A stretch of 64,000 nucleotides of DNA from Ignavibacteriota bacterium (GTDB lineage: Bacteria > Bacteroidota > Ignavibacteria > Ignavibacteriales > Ignavibacteriaceae). This document shows, piece after piece, positions 35,885 through 45,778 of the stretch. The stretch is taken from positions 3,664,001 to 3,728,000 of the forward strand of contig CP053447.1 of assembly GCA_013285425.1 (NCBI GenBank). The letters are read 5' to 3'. The notes under the pieces were generated by a model, which made no database searches, was not told the origin of the DNA, and was given only the letters and a program-made list of their open reading frames with translations. Each line of letters starts with the position of its first letter. The stretch's first letter is position 1. The position numbers were made by a program, and so were the translations under genes.

Positions 35885-35919
35885 TAAAAAAAGTGCAAAA
35901 ACTATTCATTTTTGCACTT
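35885..35919 (-). terminator. Terminator of tRNA-fMet transcript
   Basis: An 11-bp stem AAGTGCAAAAA/TTTTTGCACTT with a 7-base loop followed on the minus strand by T6. It lies 6 bases beyond the tRNA 3' end. Because the element joins here, this terminator may come from the element rather than the host. Confidence 0.85.
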
Positions 35920-35925
35920 ATCTAG

Positions 35926-35998
<73 letters not shown>

Positions 35999-36091
35999 AT
36001 CATTATTTCTTTAAATATTTAGAACTTACTCAGTTTCAAAATTCAGTGCACAAATATAGTTAATCAGGTCAGTGTATGCAAATTACTTTAC

Positions 36092-36361
36092 TTAACCATC
36101 AATATTATTAAAGCTTGATGCAATTCCATCTAATGTCTGCGAACGAACGTGTATTTCATTCAGTTTCTGGATAAGACTAAGGATAACTTTTCGTTTATCT
36201 TCGACCAATCCTGATATAAATGAATTTACTTCAGGGATATTGCATTCGTCCAGTGTGCTTTCATAATATCTTACCATCGCTGTTTCTCTGCGCAATGCTT
36301 CATTTAAAGTTGCACAAGTGTTTTTACAGGCGTGCTGGCATTTTATATCCAACTCAGTCAT
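36092..36361 (-). CDS. Hypothetical 89-residue helical protein
   Basis: Not recognised. Almost wholly helical with two Cys near the start (CQHACKNTC) and one in DECNIPEV. It resembles small ferritin-like or DUF2383-like helical hairpins in length and charge pattern. It follows the korC-like gene by 26 bases on the same strand, so it may be the last gene of that operon. Confidence 0.6.
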   Translation of the reverse strand: MTELDIKCQHACKNTCATLNEALRRETAMVRYYESTLDECNIPEVNSFISGLVEDKRKVILSLIQKLNEIHVRSQTLDGIASSFNNIDG

Positions 36362-36386
36362 AACTTCCTCAAATAATTATTAATAA

Positions 36387-36950
36387 TTATACTGAAACCT
36401 GATCAGCAAGTTTTGCTAATTCTCTTCCGCGTGACAATGCCTGTTCATTAACAGGTATCAGGTTATGTCTTCGTGCAGGTAATGCTTCTTTCAGGGCTTC
36501 AAGTATTGTTTCGTTTTTTAATATAGGACGTTTTTCTAAAAACGCACCAACCATAAACATATTTGCAACTTGTTTTACTTCAAGTTTATTTGCTTCTTCA
36601 ATACCTGAAATACAAATAATATCAATATCAGTTCTTGCAGGAGGTTTAACGGCTGTTGATTGTTCATAAATTAGTAAACCACCGGGCTTTACAGAATTTT
36701 CAAATTTATCTATTGACGGCTGATTTAATAATATTGCAGTATCAAACCTGGTTACAATTGGTGAACTGATTCTTGAATCAGAAACAATTACAATACAATT
36801 TGCAGTACCGCCTCTCATTTCAGGACCGTATGAAGGCATCCAGCTGACTTCTTTTCCTTCTATCATACCTGCATAAGCAATTAATCTGCCCATAGAAAGC
36901 ACACCTTGTCCTCCAAATCCGGCAAAAATTATTTCATGTTCTTTTGTCAT
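36387..36950 (-). CDS. korC: 2-oxoacid:ferredoxin oxidoreductase, gamma subunit
   Basis: 187 residues, the full length of the POR gamma domain. FAGFGGQGVLSMGRLIAYAG at the N-terminus and MPSYGPEMRGGTANC are its hallmark motifs. It completes the four-subunit enzyme with the alpha, beta and ferredoxin genes upstream. The enzyme oxidises a 2-oxoacid (2-oxoglutarate or branched-chain) with CoA and reduces ferredoxin, or runs in reverse for CO2 fixation. It lies 26 bases after korB. The substrate cannot be told from this sequence alone. Confidence 0.9.
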   Translation of the reverse strand: MTKEHEIIFAGFGGQGVLSMGRLIAYAGMIEGKEVSWMPSYGPEMRGGTANCIVIVSDSRISSPIVTRFDTAILLNQPSIDKFENSVKPGGLLIYEQSTAVKPPARTDIDIICISGIEEANKLEVKQVANMFMVGAFLEKRPILKNETILEALKEALPARRHNLIPVNEQALSRGRELAKLADQVSV

Positions 36951-36976
36951 TTCTAAAATTCCTTTTTTATTTCAAT

Positions 36977-37753
36977 TTAATTTTTTGGGACTTTAAGGTC
37001 ACCGAGCGGATAGTAAGGAAACATTACTTCTTCAAGATATTTTATTGTTTCAACAGGTGTCATCTTCCAGCCGGAGGGACAGTTTGAAACAACTTCGATA
37101 AAGCAAGTTCCTTTTTTCTGCTGCTGATATTCAAAAGATTTTGTAATTGCTTTTTTAAGTTTTCTTACAGCGTTCGGATTATGAGCAGATTGCCTTGTAA
37201 CATAATATGTAGCAGGTAATTGTGCAATCAACTCTGTTATTTTTAACGGATAGCCAGCCATTGCAATATCTCTGCCATAAGGTGATGTTGAAGTAACCAT
37301 ACCCGGTAAAGAAGTCGGAGCCATTTGTCCGCCGGTCATTCCATAAATTCCGTTGTTGATAAAAACTACAAGTATGTTCTCTCCCCGGTTTGCAGTGTGA
37401 ATTGTTTCTGCGGTACCGATAGCTGCAAGATCACCATCTCCTTGATAGGAGAATACAAGTTTATCAGGCATAACCCTTTTAATACCAGTTGCAACAGCAC
37501 CAGCCCTGCCGTGAGCAGCTTCCTGCATGTCAATATTCATATAATGATATGCAAATACAGAACAGCCAACAGGAGCTACACCGATTGTTTGTTCCTGAAT
37601 GTTCATTTCTGCAACTACCTCCATCAGAACATTATGAACAACACTGTGTGAACAACCCGGGCAGTAATGATATGGAACATCAGTAAGAGTTTCGGGTCTG
37701 CGATAAACTTGTTCTAATTCAATTCCATCATCAAGTAATAATTTTTCATTCAT
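36977..37753 (-). CDS. korB: 2-oxoacid:ferredoxin oxidoreductase, beta (TPP) subunit
   Basis: 258 residues. YHYCPGCSHS gives the cluster-binding cysteines. GDGDLAAIGTAE followed later by VFINNGIYGMTGGQ is the thiamine diphosphate and magnesium motif. This is the catalytic TPP subunit. It directly follows, with 26 bases, a 3.2-kb secreted protein gene that splits the operon. Cytoplasmic. Confidence 0.92.
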   Translation of the reverse strand: MNEKLLLDDGIELEQVYRRPETLTDVPYHYCPGCSHSVVHNVLMEVVAEMNIQEQTIGVAPVGCSVFAYHYMNIDMQEAAHGRAGAVATGIKRVMPDKLVFSYQGDGDLAAIGTAETIHTANRGENILVVFINNGIYGMTGGQMAPTSLPGMVTSTSPYGRDIAMAGYPLKITELIAQLPATYYVTRQSAHNPNAVRKLKKAITKSFEYQQQKKGTCFIEVVSNCPSGWKMTPVETIKYLEEVMFPYYPLGDLKVPKN

Positions 37754-37779
37754 TTATATAACCTCTTCTTAAAAGTAAT

Positions 37780-40700
37780 TTATTTAATTAATATCATTTT
37801 CTTAGCAGAAACAAATTCTCCAGACTGAATACTATATATGTAAATACCACTGGTTAAATCACTTGCATTGAATTCTACTTCATAATTGCCTGCAGATTTT
37901 ATTTCATTTATAAGAGTTCTTATTTCTTCACCAAGAGAATTAAATATTTTCAAAGATACTTTTCCATCATCTTTTAATGAATACTTTATTGTTGTGCTTG
38001 GGTTGAAAGGATTTGGGTAATTATCATATAATTTATTTTCTGTTGGAACGATTGGCAGATCATTAAGTTTTGCAAGATAATTTTGTTTTGATAGGAAAGT
38101 TGTATCAGTTTCATACCTGCCGACTGTTTTTAGAATATATGCCCTATTTCCGCTGTTCGTGTTTGTGCTGAAACTTAAATCTATGCGTTGAGTTGGAAAC
38201 ATCTCTGCATAGTTTTGATCAATTCCTGTCAGTTTAGATTTTATATCTCCATTAACATTGTGAACTGCTGTGACTAAAGGTAATTCCCTGGTTCTTGCTG
38301 TTCTTAAGTCTGTTACAAATACAAAGTAATCTAAAGTTAGTTCTTTGTTTATTGCAATTTGAATTGTACCTGTTGGTAGATTTTTTAATCTTTTACTAAT
38401 TATACTTTTATTTGGTCTTAAGAAAAAATTAGTTATAGGAAATTTTTCTGTTATAACTTCTTCAACATTTGTGTCACTATGTTTATGAGTAATTACATTC
38501 ATTAACATAGAAGGACGATCTTTTGCAATCGGTGGTTCTTCACCACCAAGGACGACATCGCTCTCTGATTGTATTGATTGAGCAGTTCTGGTAATAGTAA
38601 GGACGTCACCTTCAATAAGATTAACTGTAACGGAATCCATCGAGAGAAGATTTTCTGTAATATCTAAAGTGTCGTTAAGCACTATCTTTGCAGATAATAT
38701 TCCCTTAAAATTAATTACCTGACCTTCATCATTTACAACGATCATCTCATCAGGATTAGCCCTCGCTTCAAATAACGAGATATTATCAAACCAGGTATGT
38801 TCAGTCTGCGGCTCGTAGATTGTTAGATTTATTTTATTATTGATTGCAGTCAGTGGTGTGTTTATTAAATAATAGTCTGTTACATCTTTATCAGGATTAC
38901 TAATTGAATTAACAATCAAAGTATTTTCATAAACAAGGTTGCCGTTCTGTTCAACTGCAAGGGTAGGACAGCCACCGCAATTACCGGGTGTTATTGTTCT
39001 AGTTAATATACTAGAACCTTTAATATTAGTTACACTACACTTCAGGGTGGGTATATTTCCTAATAAACTTTCTAATTTATTAGTTGTATTTGGGATAAAA
39101 ACTTTGCAATAATTTGCACCTTCACCAAAAGTCTGAAACCCATAACTAACAGGGAAATCAATTTTTGTCCAATAATACTTTAAATCGCCATATCCTTGTG
39201 AAAGATTGCATGTAATGGTTGCCCAAGAACCTTGACAAATAGGGTTTGGATTAGAAGTTAAACTTGAAATAATAGGAGCCGTTATTAAAGAATTACCAGT
39301 TAAAGTTATTTTCCCTCCAACTGATTTTCTTTGAGAGGCTGGGATTGTAGCTCTTGGCCAATATGCGGTTTGGCCAGTACCATCAACATAGCATGTTGTT
39401 CCCAAACATGGCCAGGAAACAACGTATGGGTCATACTGTTCGATAAAGGACGGTATATCATCATAGTAATAAGAAAAATCCATACACAAAGAATTAGCTT
39501 GAGCAAGAAAACCTAGAGCAAAAAAGTCAGCATGAGTGTAATTATAAATCTGCCCATTAGGGTTGTATTGTTTTGCTCCATTATCAAGAACATTATTTGA
39601 ACTAAAACCCTGTCCCAAAATAGGATATATTGGTCCACCATCAGTATCAACTTCATAAACATAATTACCAACTGCATTAGAATAGTGCGCTTGGTTAAGA
39701 TAAATTATATTTGCAGCAACATCATTTCGGAAGAAAGTATTATATGGTCCGTTCATAGTTGAGTGGGCATCATCTGCCCAAATTAGAGCAACTTTATTTC
39801 CTTCAAATAAATTTGCATAAGGATAATTAGCATGTACACTTATATCTCCAGTGCCTATGTATGGAAATGCAGTCCAAGTCTCCCATTCCCTATCATATGA
39901 ATAATTATAACCAAACACATTCCTATTCGCTGCAGTTTGAACAATCATTGAATGACGTAAGTTGGAAAAAATATTATCTTCTATTAAACAATTGGTAGTA
40001 TGATTTTCTAACAATACACCATAACCAATTCCTCCTTCTCCATAGTCTGAAGCATGATGGAAATAATTTCCTTTTATTTCAATAGAAGTACTAGCATTTA
40101 CCCCAATATGGTGCTTATATGCAATATCACTTTCAATACCAAATATCCAACAATCAGCTGCATACACAAAATCAATTGTATTATTCCATAAACCCTCAGT
40201 ATTATGACGCCAAATACGTAAATCCTCAATTCCAACTCTTTTTATTGGATTTATTTTTCTAATCTGTGGGTGATTAGGTCCATAATCGTAATTAATTGCT
40301 AATTTATGCTCTAATGTAAGTTGGGTTCCTGTTTTACCAATAATTTTTTCTATTTGCCCACGCTTATGATTCCACTGAAGTGGAAAATCATCAATAAGTT
40401 CTACATAGTCCCCCACATTAAATCCATTTGTATTTGTATAAATTATCTGGTCATCTCTAAAATAACCAGCATAAATTTCCTGGAACTCATTTGTTTGTGC
40501 AGGTGTACCAATACTAATTGCTTTTCCCTTATAAGTACTTGGAAATACTAAATTTGTTTTATCTGAACCATCTCCTTTTATAATGATGCCGTTGTAGTTT
40601 TTAGTTGAAGTATTAACAAGATCTAGTCCAGAATTTAACAGATATGATCCTTGTGGGATATAAACAACAGCATTTGAATTAGGATTTGAGTTAATATAAA

Positions 40701-40959
40701 CCCTTGCAGCTTCAATTGTATTTTGTATTGATTGTCTATCATCAATCCCATCATTAGGAATAGCTCCATAACCTCGTACATTATAAACCTTGTTATATAT
40801 TGTAGGTACATCATCATGCAAACCAACATTCCGCCAATCTACTCTTCGTTCAGCAGGAATAGTTGGAATATAACCAATATATGGACTATACTGCCCAAAA
40901 GAATAATCCATTAAAACTAAACAACTAACTATTAGAAATGTAAATTTTGATTGTTTCAT
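37780..40959 (-). CDS. Secreted right-handed beta-helix protein with T9SS sorting tail
   Basis: 1059 residues. Signal peptide 1-22 (LMDYSFGQ). Residues about 55-330 match the pectate-lyase superfamily 3 opening (RGYGAIPNDGIDDRQSIQNT) followed by beta-helix strands. A PKD/Ig-like segment with a C.GG pattern lies near 660, and a beta-sandwich region follows. The last 85 residues are the type IX sorting domain (YPNPFNPSTTIKYSL, then YIYSIQSGEFVSAKKMI). It is likely exported and attached to the cell surface, perhaps acting on polysaccharide. It lies between alpha and beta genes of the oxidoreductase, an odd position for a secreted protein. Confidence 0.85.
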   Translation of the reverse strand: MKQSKFTFLIVSCLVLMDYSFGQYSPYIGYIPTIPAERRVDWRNVGLHDDVPTIYNKVYNVRGYGAIPNDGIDDRQSIQNTIEAARVYINSNPNSNAVVYIPQGSYLLNSGLDLVNTSTKNYNGIIIKGDGSDKTNLVFPSTYKGKAISIGTPAQTNEFQEIYAGYFRDDQIIYTNTNGFNVGDYVELIDDFPLQWNHKRGQIEKIIGKTGTQLTLEHKLAINYDYGPNHPQIRKINPIKRVGIEDLRIWRHNTEGLWNNTIDFVYAADCWIFGIESDIAYKHHIGVNASTSIEIKGNYFHHASDYGEGGIGYGVLLENHTTNCLIEDNIFSNLRHSMIVQTAANRNVFGYNYSYDREWETWTAFPYIGTGDISVHANYPYANLFEGNKVALIWADDAHSTMNGPYNTFFRNDVAANIIYLNQAHYSNAVGNYVYEVDTDGGPIYPILGQGFSSNNVLDNGAKQYNPNGQIYNYTHADFFALGFLAQANSLCMDFSYYYDDIPSFIEQYDPYVVSWPCLGTTCYVDGTGQTAYWPRATIPASQRKSVGGKITLTGNSLITAPIISSLTSNPNPICQGSWATITCNLSQGYGDLKYYWTKIDFPVSYGFQTFGEGANYCKVFIPNTTNKLESLLGNIPTLKCSVTNIKGSSILTRTITPGNCGGCPTLAVEQNGNLVYENTLIVNSISNPDKDVTDYYLINTPLTAINNKINLTIYEPQTEHTWFDNISLFEARANPDEMIVVNDEGQVINFKGILSAKIVLNDTLDITENLLSMDSVTVNLIEGDVLTITRTAQSIQSESDVVLGGEEPPIAKDRPSMLMNVITHKHSDTNVEEVITEKFPITNFFLRPNKSIISKRLKNLPTGTIQIAINKELTLDYFVFVTDLRTARTRELPLVTAVHNVNGDIKSKLTGIDQNYAEMFPTQRIDLSFSTNTNSGNRAYILKTVGRYETDTTFLSKQNYLAKLNDLPIVPTENKLYDNYPNPFNPSTTIKYSLKDDGKVSLKIFNSLGEEIRTLINEIKSAGNYEVEFNASDLTSGIYIYSIQSGEFVSAKKMILIK

Positions 40960-40999
40960 AACTAACCTGATTAGAGATAAAACTTTGATTGATTAAAAA

Positions 41000-41398
41000 T
41001 TATTTATTTAAAAAATGATAATCGTTTATTTCAACATAGACGGTATCACTAGGTGTATAAATTGTTATCGAATCTTTAAATAATAATTTAGAATTATATC
41101 CATCACCACCATAAATATTTAGTTTAATAACACCAGTGTCCTGTACGGGATATATTTTGGTCCCGTAACCTAATAAATTTGGACTATGTTCATCAGACAA
41201 AATATATGGGTATATAAAAGTTGAATCTAAATACAAAGCACCAATTCTTAAGTATGATAAATTAGTCTCGATAGTAATCTGTCTCCTGTAAACTTTATCA
41301 TTTTCGTTTAAGTCACAACCATATAAAATAAGAACTATCAACAACATCACTAAATACAACGTTTTTTTTAAGTCAGAGTATTTCAATTTTTCATTCAT
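41000..41398 (-). CDS. Putative lipoprotein, 132 residues
   Basis: An N-terminal hydrophobic stretch ends in LILYGC with the lipid-bearing Cys at 28, a bacterial lipobox. The mature part is about 104 residues, beta-rich, with no known domain. It starts 11 bases after the korA stop and precedes the secreted beta-helix gene by 40 bases, so it was probably inserted together with it. Confidence 0.72.
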   Translation of the reverse strand: MNEKLKYSDLKKTLYLVMLLIVLILYGCDLNENDKVYRRQITIETNLSYLRIGALYLDSTFIYPYILSDEHSPNLLGYGTKIYPVQDTGVIKLNIYGGDGYNSKLLFKDSITIYTPSDTVYVEINDYHFLNK

Positions 41399-41409
41399 AT
41401 CAATTTCTC

Positions 41410-42510
41410 CTAAACATTAGCTGTAGTTAGTGATTCGTGAATTGATTCAATCTTATGAAGAATTTCTTCTGGAGATAAAATCATTCCGCCCATTCTCCCT
41501 GTAAAATGTACAGGAATTTTTCCTTCTACTGCAAGACGAACATCTTCAACCATTTGTCCTGCATTCATTTCCACATCAAGAATAAATTCTACCTTTTCCG
41601 AAAGCTCTGCGATACGTTTATAAGGGAATGGATAAAGAGTAATTGGTCTTAACAATCCAATCTTTATTCCCTTTGCTCTTCCAAGATCCATTACCTTTTG
41701 GCAGATGCGGGCTGAAAGTCCGAATGCTACTAATAATACTTCCGCATCGTCAGTATTAAATTCTTCCCATCTTACTTCGCTCTGCATTGCGGCATATTTT
41801 TCCTGAAGTTCAAGATTAACTTTTTCCATTACTTCGGGTTGTATAAACAGAGAAGTAATAATATTTCTTTCACGGTCTTTTGTTTTACCGGTAGTAGCCC
41901 AGGGTTTAGCAACTTTTGGAAAACTGTTATCAGCAGGTAATACAACTTTTTCCATCATTTGTCCGAGTGCTCCATCAGCAAGAATCATTGCGGGGTTGCG
42001 GTATTTTTCTGCCAATTTAAAAGCATCAAAAACAAAGTCTGCCAGTTCCTGCACTGAAGATGGAGCTAACACAATTAGATGGTAATCTCCATGACCACCT
42101 CCCTTTGTGGCCTGAAAATAATCACTCTGCGAGGGTTGTATAGTTCCTAAACCCGGACCGCCACGAACAACATTTACAATTAAACAAGGAAGCTGAGCGG
42201 AAGCAATGTAGGATATTCCTTCCTGCATCAAACTTATTCCCGGTGAGGATGAAGATGTCATAACTCTGGCTCCAGCACCGGCAGCACCATAAACCATATT
42301 GATTGAAGCAACTTCACTTTCTGCCTGCAGTACAACGGTTTCTTTATCTTTTCTTTTCGGTACTTCAAGCATCAGATATTCAATAACTTCTGATTGTGGA
42401 GTTATCGGATATCCAAAATAAGCGTCTATGTTTGCCCTGATAGCTGCTTCGGCAAGCGCTTCGTTTCCTTTCATCAAACGAGGCTCTTCTTTCCTGATTT
42501 CTTTTTCCAT
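41410..42510 (-). CDS. korA: 2-oxoacid:ferredoxin oxidoreductase, alpha subunit
   Basis: 366 residues. LMKGNEALAEAAIRANIDAY then GYPITPQSEVIEYL are the start of the POR alpha (pyrimidine-binding) domain; SSSPGISLMQEG and the C-terminal transketolase-like part (FGLSARICQKVMD) follow. Length fits the KorA/VorB subfamily, so the substrate may be 2-oxoglutarate or 3-methyl-2-oxobutanoate. It lies 23 bases after the ferredoxin subunit gene. The usual next gene, beta, is displaced by about 3.6 kb. Confidence 0.92.
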   Translation of the reverse strand: MEKEIRKEEPRLMKGNEALAEAAIRANIDAYFGYPITPQSEVIEYLMLEVPKRKDKETVVLQAESEVASINMVYGAAGAGARVMTSSSSPGISLMQEGISYIASAQLPCLIVNVVRGGPGLGTIQPSQSDYFQATKGGGHGDYHLIVLAPSSVQELADFVFDAFKLAEKYRNPAMILADGALGQMMEKVVLPADNSFPKVAKPWATTGKTKDRERNIITSLFIQPEVMEKVNLELQEKYAAMQSEVRWEEFNTDDAEVLLVAFGLSARICQKVMDLGRAKGIKIGLLRPITLYPFPYKRIAELSEKVEFILDVEMNAGQMVEDVRLAVEGKIPVHFTGRMGGMILSPEEILHKIESIHESLTTANV

Positions 42511-42533
42511 TTTTAAAACCTTTTATTAATTAA

Positions 42534-42776
42534 TTAAACTTTAGCCTGAGTTTTTTTTGCAGGCTTTGGTTCCCGATAAACAGTTATTGCTGCTTCAGGA
42601 CAAACTAATGCGCAGTTTATACAACCAGTGCACGCACTGCTGATTAGTTCTACATAACGATAACCTTTATCGTTAAAATTTACTGATAATGCAAGCACAT
42701 CCTGTGGACAGGCAATGATGCAAAGCTCGCATCCTTTGCAAATTTTTGTGTCAACTTTTATTGATCCTCTTATCAT
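42534..42776 (-). CDS. korD: 2-oxoacid oxidoreductase ferredoxin (delta) subunit
   Basis: 80 residues from the ATG at 42,776; an upstream ATG at 42,860 would add 28 residues unlike any ferredoxin, so I prefer the shorter start. Two 4Fe-4S motifs: [12 protein letters not shown] and [13 protein letters not shown] lysine-rich tail ends the protein. It transfers electrons from the TPP subunit to external ferredoxin. First gene of the operon. Confidence 0.85.
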   Translation of the reverse strand: MIRGSIKVDTKICKGCELCIIACPQDVLALSVNFNDKGYRYVELISSACTGCINCALVCPEAAITVYREPKPAKKTQAKV

Positions 42777-43179
42777 AAAAAATCTGAAGTTATTGTTGGA
42801 ATATGTAATTTGGTGCAAAATCTCAATCTTAGTGCCATTTGTATATGAGGGATAAACCATATAAAAGCAATTTTTAACAAGGCATTATCAGATTTAGGAA
42901 GTCATAAAGAGCAGCTATTCTTATTTGTGAGAAGGTATTGATAGTTAGCAATTATTGAATGATTGTTTTACCGGAATAGCTTATTGGCAAAAACAAAATA
43001 ATCGGTGTGCTGCTGGTTTTTTATTTTTATTGTTTGAAGTTGTGTTTAACAATTTGTCAATCAGACAATTGAGCTGCTTAAAACAACCATTTTAAGATCA
43101 TTAAAAATTAATTAATTGTTTATTTTGCAAGAGTTTCTTTGCTAACAAATTCTTTAATAAATAATTAAAAAGAAAAACT
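42777..43179. promoter_or_regulatory. Divergent promoter region of kor operon and pncB
   Basis: About 400 bases without a credible gene. It must hold promoters for both directions. TATTTTG at about 43,123 fits the TAnnTTTG element used by Bacteroidota-type sigma factors, about 50 bases before pncB, but the upstream element is weak. No repeats stand out. Confidence 0.35.
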
Positions 43180-44601
43180 ATGAAAGTATTAAAAGATTAT
43201 CTCGGACTTTATACTGATATGTATCAGCTGTCTATGATGGATACTTACCTCAAAGAAGGAAAACATAATTGCATTGCATCATTTGATTATTTTTTCAGAA
43301 AAATTCCTTATGAAGGCGGATATGTTGTATTCAGCGGATTATCGGAGCTGCTTGAAAGTTTAAGCGAGTTGAAGTTTGGTAAAGAGGATATTGACTATCT
43401 TCACAAACAGAAATTCGATAGTAACTTTTTGGATTACTTGAAGGGTTTTTCATTTACAGGAAACATTTACTCAGTTGAAGAGGGCACAGTTGTTTTTCCG
43501 AATGAACCGATTGTAACAGTTGAAGGAAAACTTTCTGAGCTGCAGCTTTTGGAAACCTATTTACTCAATACACTAAACTTCAATTCTTTAATTTCCACAA
43601 AAGCGGCAAGGATGAGATTGATAGCGAAAGATAAAATCCTAAGTGATTTTGGATTAAGACGTGCACAGGGATTTGGCGGTTTACAAGCAAGCCGGGCTGC
43701 AATTATCGGCGGCTTTGATTCTACTTCCAATGTTCTTTCTGCAAAATTGTTTGATCTTATTCCTGTCGGAACAATGGCACACTCTTTTATTCAAAGTTAT
43801 GATGATGAGTTAACTGCTTTCAGAAAATATGCTAAATCAAATCCTGATAAAACTGTGCTGCTGATTGATACTTATAATACACTGGAATCTGGTTTACCCA
43901 ATGCAATTATCGTTGCAAAGGAACTTGAAGAAGCTGGTTATAGGTTAAGGGGAATAAGATTAGACAGCGGTGATCTGGCATATCTTGCAAAGGCAGTAAG
44001 GAAAAAACTTGATGAAGAAGGATTGAGTTATGTTGAAATTGTTGTTTCAAATCAGTTAGATGAGCGGGTGATAAAAAGTCTTTTAGAACAACAGGCACCA
44101 ATTGATATTTTCGGAGTGGGAACAAATTTAGTTACCGGTAATCCGGATTCTGCACTGGATGGAGTCTTTAAACTTTCTATGTGTAATAATAAACCAAGAT
44201 TGAAAATATCTGAAAACATTAAAAAGGTTACTTTACCGGGTCTAAAAAAAATTATCAGATATACGGATGATAATGGTTTTATACAGGCTGATGCAATTGC
44301 ATTAAAGGATGAAGAATATATAAATAAAATGTATCATCAGTTCGATAAAGAAAAATCGAAAAGCTTAACCGGATTGAATGAAAACAATCTTACAAGACTT
44401 GTTGCTGAAAAGGGGAGTATCAAAATCAAAATAGAAAGTGCAGAAATAATCAGAGAGAAAGTAAAAGATAATCTATCAAAGCTGCCCGAAGAATATAAAC
44501 GATTTGAGTTCCCGCATATTTATAAAGTCGGCATAAGTGAAAAGCTAATGAAATTAAGAGAAGAGTTAAAGAATAATTTTACAAACAATAAACAGATATG
44601 A
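43180..44601 (+). CDS. pncB: Nicotinate phosphoribosyltransferase
   Basis: 473 residues, near the usual length. The start LGLYTDMYQLSMMDTY and SFDYFFRKIPYEGGYVVFSG are characteristic. FGLRRAQG, IPVGTMAHSF and RLDSGDLAYL give the phosphoribosyl and nicotinate sites, and IFGVGTNL is the type II PRTase phosphate loop. It makes nicotinate mononucleotide from nicotinate and PRPP in NAD salvage. pncA follows after 1 base, so they form a two-gene salvage operon converting nicotinamide to nicotinate and on to the nucleotide. Confidence 0.95.
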   Translation: MKVLKDYLGLYTDMYQLSMMDTYLKEGKHNCIASFDYFFRKIPYEGGYVVFSGLSELLESLSELKFGKEDIDYLHKQKFDSNFLDYLKGFSFTGNIYSVEEGTVVFPNEPIVTVEGKLSELQLLETYLLNTLNFNSLISTKAARMRLIAKDKILSDFGLRRAQGFGGLQASRAAIIGGFDSTSNVLSAKLFDLIPVGTMAHSFIQSYDDELTAFRKYAKSNPDKTVLLIDTYNTLESGLPNAIIVAKELEEAGYRLRGIRLDSGDLAYLAKAVRKKLDEEGLSYVEIVVSNQLDERVIKSLLEQQAPIDIFGVGTNLVTGNPDSALDGVFKLSMCNNKPRLKISENIKKVTLPGLKKIIRYTDDNGFIQADAIALKDEEYINKMYHQFDKEKSKSLTGLNENNLTRLVAEKGSIKIKIESAEIIREKVKDNLSKLPEEYKRFEFPHIYKVGISEKLMKLREELKNNFTNNKQI

Positions 44602-44602
44602 T

Positions 44603-45226
44603 ATGAAAGCATTAATAATTATTGATATTCAAAATGACTTTTTACCTGGCGGCGCACTTGCTGTAAATAAAGGTGATGAAGTAATTCCGGTTATTAATAA
44701 ACTTCAGGGAAATGATTATTTTGATTTGATTGCTGCAACACAAGACTGGCATCCGCAGAATCACGGAAGTTTTGCCTCTAATCATCCGGGCAAAAAGCAA
44801 TTTGATAAAACATTGCTCGGCGGTTTAGAACAAATACTCTGGCCGGATCATTGCGTTCAGGAAACAAGCGGTGCAGAATTTTCTGCTAAGCTTGATACAA
44901 AAAAGATTGAAGCAATCTTCAGAAAAGGTATGGACCCTGATATTGATTCTTACAGCGGCTTTTTTGACAATGGTAAAAGAAAAGAAACAGGGCTTGCTGC
45001 TTTTCTGAAAGGAAGAAATATTAAAGAGGTTTTTCTCGCAGGATTAGCAGGTGATTTTTGTGTTTATTTCTCTGCGTTAGATTCTGCTGATTATGGATTC
45101 AAAACATACTTCATTGAAGATGCAGTTCGCTCAATTGATATAAGTAATTTTGAAAAAACCGTTAAAAAAAATCTGATTGATAAAAATATTTCCATAATCA
45201 GCAGCACTGATATAAGTTTCCGATAA
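44603..45226 (+). CDS. pncA: Nicotinamidase
   Basis: 207 residues of the isochorismatase fold. Asp8 in IIDIQNDFLPGG, Lys in RKGMDPDIDSYSGF and Cys near 149 in GLAGDFCVYFSA make the catalytic triad. ATQDWHPQNHGSF carries the metal-binding Asp and His residues. It deamidates nicotinamide to nicotinate for the pncB product upstream. Starts 1 base after the pncB stop. Confidence 0.95.
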   Translation: MKALIIIDIQNDFLPGGALAVNKGDEVIPVINKLQGNDYFDLIAATQDWHPQNHGSFASNHPGKKQFDKTLLGGLEQILWPDHCVQETSGAEFSAKLDTKKIEAIFRKGMDPDIDSYSGFFDNGKRKETGLAAFLKGRNIKEVFLAGLAGDFCVYFSALDSADYGFKTYFIEDAVRSIDISNFEKTVKKNLIDKNISIISSTDISFR

Positions 45227-45283
45227 ATTATTTATATCAATGCACTGATTGAAATATTTAATAACATAGAAAACTATTAAGAA

Positions 45284-45778
45284 TTATTGTTCAGTTGAAT
45301 GTTCTAACTCATTAATAATTTTTTCAGCCTGTAAGAATTCAGAGCAGGGAACCATAAGTTTTATTTCGTTTACTAACTTGCCTTTTGGGTTACCGCTTGC
45401 GTTGAACAGAGAATAATCAACCCCGCCAACAGATAATGGAGAAGTATTTCTTGCATAAATAAACGGATGCAGGTTATTCTCTTCAAGTATAGACTTGAAA
45501 TAATTTACCTGCTGTTCATCCGAAGAGCCGAACACGCGAGCCATACCTTCGTAAATTTCATAATCAGAATGCTGATCGCATAAAAAAACACCGTTAACAC
45601 GTAAACCGCATTTTTTGCAGTAAGCCTGCTGACAGATTACACACACACCTCTGGCATTATCATCCGGATGATTAAAACAGGTTAAATCATCGACAAGCAT
45701 AGTTCCGCATTTTAGACAAAACTCTGTTTCTTTGGATATTTCTGTACCACAATATTCACACAAAATATTTTCTGACAT
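45284..45778 (-). CDS. Zinc-ribbon / B-box-like / DUF2007-like protein
   Basis: 164 residues. Residues 7-24 form a zinc ribbon (CEYC, CLKC). Residues 34-70 give a B-box-like double zinc site (CFNHPDDNARGVCVICQQAY and CDQH). The C-terminal 80 residues match the DUF2007 signal-transducing domain (VNYFKSILEENNLHPFI, then LMVPCSEFLQAEKIINEL). Such proteins are of unknown function and are common in these phyla. Alone and convergent to pncA, with 57 bases between. Confidence 0.78.
   Translation of the reverse strand: MSENILCEYCGTEISKETEFCLKCGTMLVDDLTCFNHPDDNARGVCVICQQAYCKKCGLRVNGVFLCDQHSDYEIYEGMARVFGSSDEQQVNYFKSILEENNLHPFIYARNTSPLSVGGVDYSLFNASGNPKGKLVNEIKLMVPCSEFLQAEKIINELEHSTEQ

Noticed and set aside
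42777..42860. Longer ferredoxin subunit starting at 42,860
   Set aside because: The extra 28 residues do not resemble a ferredoxin N-terminus, and the ATG at 42,776 gives the normal length.
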